Assembly: GCF_002865645.1 (NCBI RefSeq)
Contig: NW_020194638.1
Location: forward strand, 372,001 to 436,000
DNA from: Hyaloscypha bicolor E
Taxonomy: Eukaryota > Ascomycota > Leotiomycetes > Helotiales > Hyaloscyphaceae
Direction of reading: 5' to 3'
Length of the DNA stretch: 64,000 bases
Below, piece by piece: positions 56,211 through 64,000 of this stretch. The first letter of the stretch is position 1; every line of letters begins with the position of its first letter. The translations under genes and the position numbers were made by a program. The notes under the pieces are model-generated. The model was not told the origin of the DNA. It saw only the letters and a list, made by a program, of their open reading frames with translations, and did no database searches.

Positions 56211-57645
56211 TTACCGGTCACCCCTCCCCAAGGACCCCATCGAAGTCTTCCTCGCGCTCCCTGCCTCAATCCTCACTGTACTTTCAAATTCCCCCATCCC
56301 TCTCCCTACCCTCCCAACGCCATCATAAATCCTAACCTGATCTTTCCTCAAATCCCTCTCCCTTGCAACACCCTCAAAACTGCCACTCTCGACATCCACC
56401 CTCCGACTCTCCCAAATCTGCAACGGGACGTCCTTCTTCCCATTCCCAATGATGTACTCCTCGCTTTCAGTCTTACTAAGACCACTATCATTGCGTTCCC
56501 ACCAACTGACATCTCCCTTGCCCCCTCCCTTGAGATCCCTCTCGTCCCTGTCCCGAGACCCCATTTCGGCTTCCCCTCCTACACTACTCTGACCCTTTCT
56601 CACAATATTCCCTCCTCGAGAAGAATAAGTACTGGCGATGGGGATCGATTTCGACCGCGCAGTCGAAAGCTGAGCGCCCGATGAATTCCCGTTAAAAGCC
56701 TTCAAGTTGAAGACCCGTCGGAGCAGCGGCCAACACATCGGCATGTTTGCAACTAGGATCGCAGTCGACGCTTCGCGGATGTACCAGAATTCCCACATGG
56801 GGGAGAAGGGGTGCGCGAAGGAGTAGTATTTGTTGAGCAAGGCGCACATGATGACGAAGGTGCCGAGGCTGAAGAGGGCGCAGAGGATGAGCTTTCTGGT
56901 GCGCGGGAGTTGAGAGGTGACGAGGAGGGGGAGAGGGATGCAGAGCATCATTATGTCGGAGGTGAGGTTGAAGACTGCGTTTGTGATGAGGTGGTGGATT
57001 GCGGCTGAACATTGTTCTGTCACTCATTAGCTTGGACATCTCGCAGCAAGAGAAATTTTACCGTTGTCAACAGGCACTGCCCAATACTGAGGAAATGGTC
57101 GGCACCAGACTCCGAAGTACAAGATTTCCATGGCAATTAAGTTGATGACCACATATCCGCCAACGATCTTCACCGCCAGATGTTGTTTCAACCCAAAGGT
57201 AAGTTTGTTGTACAGTAACAGGAGGCATATTTTGCATCCCCATATTGTCATTATCATTGATTGTTCGACAACAAGGACAAGCTTTGATCCGACGATCCTG
57301 GATTTGATGGACTCGGGCGTGAGAAGCGGGATATCAGAGGGTAGCATGAGGTTCGTATCCATTTGGCCCACAATATTCATGGTGATGATGAGAGTGGTGA
57401 AGAAGCCCTGGGAAGCCGTCAGCTCTGTCTCTGAGGTCTTTCAAAGTTGATCTTACAAACACAATGACCATGACATAGTCTTCTGGCTGAAACAGCCTGA
57501 ACGACCCAAGTTGAACATATCTCGAGACACTGTCATAGATCAGCTTGGCTCGGAGAGTTTCGACGTCGAACACCTACTATCTGAACAGGACGACCAAGGT
57601 CACGAAAGAATACCAGGTCCAAGATTCGGCCAACAGCGACAGCAT
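56211..57645 (-). CDS. Rhodopsin-domain (PTH11-like) integral membrane protein
   Basis: Conserved fungal seven-helix protein. Segments in order: YVQLGSFRLFQPEDYVMVIV, then GFFTTLIITMNIVGQMD after an intron, a helix-rich part ending EILYFGVWCRPFPQYWAV, and after another intron EQCSAAIHHLITNAVFNLTS, DIMMLCIPLPLLVTSQLP, RKLILCALFSLGTFVIMCAL. A cytosolic tail of about 140 residues is Ser/Gly/Arg-rich. The N-terminus is uncertain: MLSLLAESWTWYSFVTLVVL from 57645 runs into a TAG near 57579, and no canonical intron restores frame, so a small indel or mis-assigned exon is likely. Family members act as putative receptors; ligand unknown. Confidence 0.7.
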
Positions 57646-59489
57646 CGTCAATATGGACTGTGGAGTCCGCAAGGACTCAACTCATGCAGATATAGTTCTG
57701 ACTAAAATTTATACAATATCGACGGGTTGAGCAGAAAGCGAAGTTCCTATCAGACATAACCTTATACTTCACAGCCGGGCCAAGACACCATGCATGATCG
57801 CTTGATCGATTGTGCAGGACGTCGCAGTTATGCTACCCACACTAAATAAATCACTAATTGAAAGTCGGACAAGTCGGCCCATGTCTCTGAAACATTGGAA
57901 GAAGGGAAGAGAGGGTTCGGCCCAAAGAAGAAAGCATAAGAGTGGGTTGAAAAGATAACGACAAGCCAGGGAGACAAGTGAAGCGACCATGCTCCGGAGC
58001 GGGTCAGCCCCAGGCAACCCTTTCGAGAGCTGATACCCGGAGACTCGGAGCAGGGGCTGTGTGGGCAGGGTGGACAGGGTGGGCGGTGGGCAGAGCGGGC
58101 AAGGGTGGGAGGAACGGCGGGGCGGGAAACCTCCATACCCTATCAGCTGCCCCTCCGCTGCGCTCGGGCTGTACCGAGAGGCCGTGGGCCACTGGCGAGC
58201 AATGTGTCGTATCTCACCGAGGCGGGACCGACGAGGGGCGCGGTGAAACTCTGGAGAAGAGGAGTCTGTAGAGTCTTGAGTCGTGAGTCGCGACGGAGCC
58301 AGACAGACACTCGAGGGATGTCGCGCTCAATCGCAGTGCATAGACTGTTCATGCCGTCCCAGACGACTCCCAGCATGCAGCCACGGACCTCGCGACGAGT
58401 GCAGAATCGAAATACTGCAGGCGGCCATGGATCGATCACCGCTGTCTGGGGGTTCCACGTGTAAAACCTCCCGCTCCACAAGCCTTTCCAGAACGATCGT
58501 GGACTTTCCTGATCGAGGGCCGCTGCCGCGCCGCGTGGTACCTGCGTATCGTTGCTTCTCATTGCTCTGCCGGCCTGTGCTTCATCGATTCTCCTGCCAT
58601 GCCTTCTTCTCTCTGGAGAATCGTTCGATATGTCGATATTTCGATGGTCGCTCTGCAGGCACGGGATGAAGGCTTTCCCGTTGAATCGACGATGGCTCGA
58701 ATGCGCGTTTCGGACGATTCAGGTCGAAAATAGCTTTCGTTTCATGCCGTCTCGAGGACGAGATGTTGCCATGTTGGACGTGCGAGAAGACGGGGGACTA
58801 CTGTCGTGCCGACCCCCTCCGAAGCTATTGGCAGACGCGGACTATAGGCCGGCATTGTATAGACGGTGGTGCGGATGTGGTGGATGTTGTTTGAAGAATG
58901 GAGGAGGATTGGACTTGGAGAGAAGAGGAGTGATAGAGGCAAACCAGAAGAGGCAGGAGCGCCGGCAAGTTGCGCCTCCTGGACTGGGGGAGACGACGGC
59001 ACGCTGAAACTTCAGGCCGCGATCACGTTCACTGCCGAGTCGCCGCTCTGGGCTCTGGGCTCTGGCCCTCGGCTCTCCATCTTTTCTGCGGAACAAACCG
59101 TCCCCCCTGCACATCTCAAATAGGGGCAAGAATATATTGACCCCTATCTTTCTCTCCTCCTCTGAGAATGGTCCCTGCAAATATTCCTCACGTGCTTGAT
59201 TGTTGTCTATCGACCACGAGATCAAGATGTTCAAGGAGTCCGGGAGGTCGGCTTCAAGTGCCTGCCAGCGCCTTTCAACAGCCGCTACACCACGCCGTCG
59301 ATACTTCAAGTGAAGCTAGGAAACTTGTTCACCCCACTGACGCAATTTTCTGCTCTGGGACCGGACACGATGGTTTGATACGAGATGGCGATGAGTCTCG
59401 TTCAAGATCTTTGCTCCTTACCGTCGTTTGTTTGTATGTTCAGCTTTCATTTCAGCTCGATGTGTCCAGGTTAACTGCAGCAACGAGCA
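57646..59489. other. No gene seen; GC-rich intergenic region
   Basis: 1.8 kb between two divergent membrane-protein genes. Several overlapping open frames (58004-58562, 58842-59309) reflect GC-rich composition rather than coherent proteins. Probably promoter and long 5' leader of the MscS gene. Confidence 0.5.
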
Positions 59490-62133
59490 ATGCCCCATCA
59501 GTACCCTCCCCCCGAACTCCCACTGACCCAGGTACCAACTATCAAATCGACATCATCGCAGCCTGCTCACCGACCCCCAAGTGTTGCCTCCAACCGCTCC
59601 CATTTCTCTCAGTCCGCACAGAATGGCCCGACACCTCCAAATGAGGAGGGGTCCTCCCCAAAGCTAGGTGGGCGACGCAGGAGACGAGACGATGTTGCGA
59701 GTACAGTTCCAGACGAGAAGCAGGCCCATCTTAATAAGATGGGAAGGTTGTATGAAAAGGTCCTCACATATGGCACCGGCACTCGCTATTCAATTTACAT
59801 CCTTCCGATTGCGATCATAATCATGATTCCTATCATTGTCGGGGCCACGCAAGTCAACAGAACAGATCCAAAAATTGGAGGTGTAAGGCTAGCTTGGTTC
59901 TTTACCTGGGTAGAAGCTGTATGGCTTTCATTCTGGGCCATGAGGTTCGTCACCAGATGCTTTCCCGGAGCGTTCCGCTATTTCGCGGGCGTAGTCAGCT
60001 CAGAGACGAAGAAGTACGCCCGAGTTCTCGAGAATCTGCAGGATGCCTTTACCGTGTTTGGATGGGTGATCATCTCATTCGTTCTCTACGAAGTTCTCTT
60101 CAGTACCTCAGCGGCAGGAAATGCCCCATATGGCTGGACCAAGACCTTCAAGAAAGTCCTCGGAGCCATTCTCGTCTCTACAATCATCTTCATGATCGAG
60201 AAAATAATTGTGCAGCTGGTGAGTGTGAACTACCACGCTCGATCTTTCAACAACAAGATCGATGATATAAAACACGCGGCCTACCTCCTCGGGCTTCTAT
60301 TCGATGCATCTCGTAGCCTGTTCCCCATGTATGGCAAGGAGTTTCTTGATGAGGACTATATCATCCACCCCAACATCAAAACTTTCATCCGCAAAGGGAA
60401 CGTAAACCAGGGGATCTCAATTGACCCCGAAACCGATCCACGTGGACACCGTCGTCGCATTTTCAAAGGCATCGGACGATTCAGCAACAAGGTCAATTCC
60501 GTGTTCGGAAATATCGCATCTGAACTCACAGGAAGGGGTGTTCTTCCACCACGGTCAGCGCAGTCGATCGTCACGGAGTGCCTGCAAAGAACGAAGTCTG
60601 CGAAGGCGTTGGCTCAAAGGCTGTGGTTTTCATTCGTCATGGAAGGGAATGATTGCTTGCATTTGAGGGACGTGCAGGAAGTATTAGGACCCGAATCTCA
60701 AGACATTGCGGAAGAATGCTTCGAGATGCTTGATCCAGATGGAAATGGGGATGTCACTTTGGATGAGATTTCAATGAAGCTCGCGGAATTGGCACAGGAG
60801 AGGAAAGCCATTGCAAGGAGTATGCATGATGTCTCTCAAGCCATAAAAGCACTCGACAATGTTATGTCTTCTGTTGCCTTTCTCCTGTCTCTTTTCACCT
60901 TGAGTAAGTCCTCGGGACCCCAAATAGTGAAGATGGCTGAAACCTTCCTTCAGTCTGTTTCTTGGATACTGGCTTCCACTCCATCCTCTCGACAGCTTCT
61001 TCAACTCTGATATCCCTTTCTTTCATCTTCTCAGTTACGGCGCAAGAATTCCTCGGCTCCTGCATCTTCCTGTTTGTGAAACATCCTTACGACATCAGCG
61101 ACCGCGTCGACATCTACGGACCCGATGGAATCAATCGTCTCGAAGTCGAGCAGATCTCACTCCTCTACACCAGTTTCAAACGCATCACTGACCTCGAAAT
61201 AATCCAAGTAAGTCTTACCCTTCCACAAATCTACGCCACCTCTCCTAATGTATATACTCGCAGATCCCTAACAACGTCCTCAACGCGCTCTGGATCAACA
61301 ACATATCCCGCAGCAAAGGCCTCCTCGAGCGCCTCGAGCTCTTCATCTCCTTCGACACCTCCATGTCGGACATCGAGGCCCTGCGTCTCGAAATGCAATC
61401 CTACATCACCGCCCCCGAAAACAGCCGCGATTTCCAGCCCGAGATAGTCCTCCGCTGTGTCGGCGTAGGAAGTATGGATAAACTGCAACTCCAACTAGAA
61501 GTCCGACACAAGTCCAATTGGCCAAATGAGCAGATCCGTGCCGCAAGACATTCGAAGTTGATGTGTGCACTTGTTCTTGCACTGAGGCAAGTACCAATTT
61601 TTGGGCCGGGAGGAGGAGGCGCTCCACTTGGAGATCCCGCGAATCCAACTTATAGTGTATCCGTGAGTGATGAAACCGCATCTGCGGCGAGAGAAAAAGC
61701 TGCAAAGGACGCAGACGCTGCACGTCTTCATCCAGTGAACTCTCAGCTGCAAACGGCGGTCCCAGAAAACTCTCAATTGGGCAAGAACTCAACAAACGAG
61801 CCTTTGGCTTCAATACCAGAGAGCAAGGCAGCTGATGCCCTGAACGCAATTCGGTTGAGCGAAGATCCGCTGCGAGATGAAGAAAGGGATAATCACGAGG
61901 TCAACGTTGTTGGGAAACAGAGTTCGTCGGGAACCGCGCTCGACAACAGTATGAATCTCGAGCTTAAGAAAAGCAAGACGTCTCAAGGGAGAAGGAAGGC
62001 GGGGACTTCGGCTCCTACGAGAACTTCTGGGACTGGGAGATGGGAGGAGGGTGATTTTAATGCTCGGCCGAGTTGTGTGGGTGCTGGGGACTTTGATCAG
62101 GAGGCTCAGGTTGGGGGACAGGAAACGGCATAA
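59490..62133 (+). CDS. EF-hand MscS-type mechanosensitive channel
   Basis: Homologue of the fungal Msy1/Msy2-type channels of the ER, which release ions under hypo-osmotic stress with Ca2+ control. Exons 59490-60903, 60954-61207, 61264-62133 keep frame (TLI-CFLDTGF and EIIQ-IPNNVL). After a Ser/Pro-rich cytosolic N-terminus come membrane segments (YSIYILPIAIIIMIPIIVGA; AWFFTWVEAVWLSFWAMRF; VFGWVIISFVLYEVLF; GAILVSTIIFMIEKIIV). An EF-hand DPDGNGDVTLDE is at residues about 414-425. The MscS pore and beta domain follows: STLISLSFIFSVTAQEFLGS, FVKHPYDISDRVDI, LLYTSFKRITD. The C-terminal tail is disordered, with basic and acidic patches. About 846 residues; intact. Confidence 0.93.
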
Positions 62134-64000
62134 CTCGGGCGGATGCAAACAGTGGGAGTTCTACTCAAAGTAACGAGTAAGAGAGAAGTGAGACAAGACG
62201 AGCCAGCACCAAGAAGAAGTGGGAATAGTGTTTCTATTTAGTGCTTTGGGGGGGGTTGAGGGGCGCTCTCGCAGAATATCTTTCCTCGCAGTGAACTCAA
62301 GCAACCACCAGAGGAGGGGAAGAGCGTTACAGGAAGATAACACTAGCTAATACCAAAGTTTCCAAGCCGCGGTATCTATTTATCTTATACGTTTTGGACG
62401 ACTTAGTTCGTGTTCGGAGCAATGTAACGCCGTTATTTCGAGATCTGTAGTATTGCAACGAGAAAGTGGGTTGAGTGGACGCCACTTCCCGCACATGATC
62501 TTTCCCCTCACTGTGATCAGACGAAGGACGCACCCCCCTGAAAATAACCTTAAAATCGATATCTTCTTCCTGTACCCCTCGTAATATCATTATGCTAATC
62601 TTTTTTATAACGTCCTATTCCGGAAACCACGACATGAGAGGCCATGTTGAAGTTCTCCTCTCTCGTTGGCGCATTCTACTGTATTATCTTGGTGTCAACT
62701 TGTCAAGACGTCAAGCTCTGATGACTACTTGGAATGTCACTTCAAATGAGTTCGTGCGGATGTTGTGGACCTTTTGTATGTATTTCAATATCAGGCTAAA
62801 CCGTACCAATATGAGTTGTAGCCATCGTTATTGGAAATTGGCTTTACATTAATGGCGGAGAGTTCTACCAGCCAGGAGCCTCATCCTGGGCTGATCCTAT
62901 CCACCATCCGTTGAATAGAAAACCAGTGTGCCCCTGCCAACCCTTCATACCCCCCTATTCTGCTCGCTTAACATTCCTAAAACAGGGGTATCCTCCCAAA
63001 GTAGTATTTTTTGATCTCAACTCTCTTTAGGATACACATCATAAGCACCCTTCCAAGATCTGCCCTAAAAGGGTACTTATGCAATTAATAATTTCATTCC
63101 ATTCTAGCCCCCCTTTCACCGCGCTTGGCAAGCTAATTTTTGCAATTTTATCGTAAAGTAAGGCTTTATTTTTCGGCTACTCTTTAGCCCCGGGCACGCG
63201 CACAAAAGGCGGGTAAGAAGCACATCCCTCCCTTTCCCCCTGTAATCGCTTAAGAAGTATATCCTCAAGGCACGCGTGTCCTAGCTTGCTCGGGCACGTG
63301 AATGCGCTCCACACGTGAATCCGCTTTATATATAAATGCGCTCCGTAATATGCTCTAAATATAAATACGCTTCGCACGTGAATGCACTCCAAAATAAATA
63401 TGCTCTGAATATAAATGCGCTGTGCACGTGAATGCGTGCCCCTAGCCTATTAAGGTCCCAGTATTAGTAGAGATAAGCTTTAGAACCCCCAGAATTAGTA
63501 CGATGGCTAGTTGCTCGTTCAAAAACAGTATGGGAAAGGAGAAGAATTCTTTGGGACGCGAGTTTCGGTCGACATAGGTTGGTCGCCTGGGCACAGACTT
63601 TGCCCTGTGGTTTGGGCTGGTTCGCTGCAGTTTTCATTGCATTCTGGAATGTAACCTTAGACCCTGTGTCCATATCTCCAACAGGACAACGGCTGCGTGC
63701 AGCTGCCCGGATTTCCGTCCACGGCACGGCCCGAATCTCGGGTCTCACAAGCCGCATCGTGGCCGGCAGCGGCGCACCCGAGATCCTGCCTCACCTACTT
63801 CGTTCCAAGATTCGTGCGTGCTTCCTTCGAAGCGATCGCCACGGCAACTGACCGGGCTGCACCAGTTCGTCCCCTCCGTTGCCCAGCCGTATCGTGCTTG
63901 ATTCAGCTCTCGTGCCTGTCCATGGCCGAGTTGGAAAGATGTGACCGAGCTCTACCTCAACCTCCATGACCAGCGGTTGCTGGATCTACAACCCTCCAAG
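62134..64000. other. No gene seen
   Basis: The 62592-62852 ORF and the overlapping frames at 63464-63969 show no coherent protein features. A repeat array lies at 63290-63440. Confidence 0.5.
63290..63440. repeat. CACGTGAAT / AATGCGCT repeat array
   Basis: CACGTGAAT occurs four times (63294, 63312, 63376, 63426), interleaved with ATAAATGCGCTC-like units. The spacing is irregular, so it is a decayed satellite or clustered E-box motif rather than a clean tandem array. No coding capacity. Confidence 0.6.

Noticed and set aside
58004..59309. Long overlapping ORFs on both strands in the GC-rich interval
   Set aside because: Composition is Arg/Pro/Ser-biased on every frame with no start context, introns or family motifs; expected from GC-rich non-coding DNA.
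1..64000. CRISPR array, bacterial operon or rRNA/tRNA genes
   Set aside because: No regularly spaced identical repeats, no Shine-Dalgarno organisation, and no tRNA-like cloverleaf or TTCGA-loop context was found by eye; the gene structure is eukaryotic.

Overview
This window looks like nuclear chromosomal DNA of a filamentous ascomycete (Pezizomycotina; a Leotiomycete is my guess, not demonstrated). The reasons are genes split by 45-140 nt GT..AG introns, fungal-only families (LaeA-like methyltransferase, PTH11/rhodopsin-type membrane protein, DUF7730-type proteins, an arginine attenuator uORF), and AT-rich islands where CAA, CAG and TGG codons have become stops, as expected of RIP (repeat-induced point mutation).

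Layout. 1-8.3 kb: terminal-inverted-repeat (TIR) debris, then a small secondary-metabolism-like group: cytochrome P450 (-), LaeA-like methyltransferase (+), second P450 (+), with a decayed fungal transcription factor at 8.5-9.1 kb. 9.7-12.2 kb: three paralogous small Cys-rich proteins with identical cysteine spacing. 13-18.9 kb: a graveyard of three dead oxidoreductase genes (DszC/SfnB-like flavoprotein, MDR dehydrogenase, dimethylsulfone-monooxygenase-like luciferase-family enzyme), probably a lost sulfur-scavenging module, with a nested MITE (short non-autonomous transposon) between them. 20.7-23.1 kb: an MFS sugar transporter with a perfect 35-bp palindrome containing CGG-N11-CCG about 340 bp upstream. 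24.6-41 kb: a frame-disrupted unknown gene, a minimal Zn2Cys6 protein, two DUF7730-type genes, a secreted expansin-like protein, a dead GNAT gene, a TA-flanked AT-rich transposon, a hAT-type MITE, and a P-loop kinase gene. 43.5-50.5 kb: a secreted Cys-rich protein gene split by a 5,177-bp TIR transposon that carries integrase-core and other decayed ORFs. 52-62 kb: ordinary core genes: arginine-specific carbamoyl-phosphate synthase small subunit with its attenuator uORF, ETF-beta, a rhodopsin-domain protein, and an EF-hand MscS-type channel.

The P450s and methyltransferase share orientation and proximity typical of a tailoring set, but no backbone synthase is visible here. The core block on the right is intact; the left and middle are strongly shaped by transposons and pseudogenisation. 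The least familiar features are the split gene with its TIR element, the Cys-rich triplet, and the attenuator uORF interrupted by two introns.
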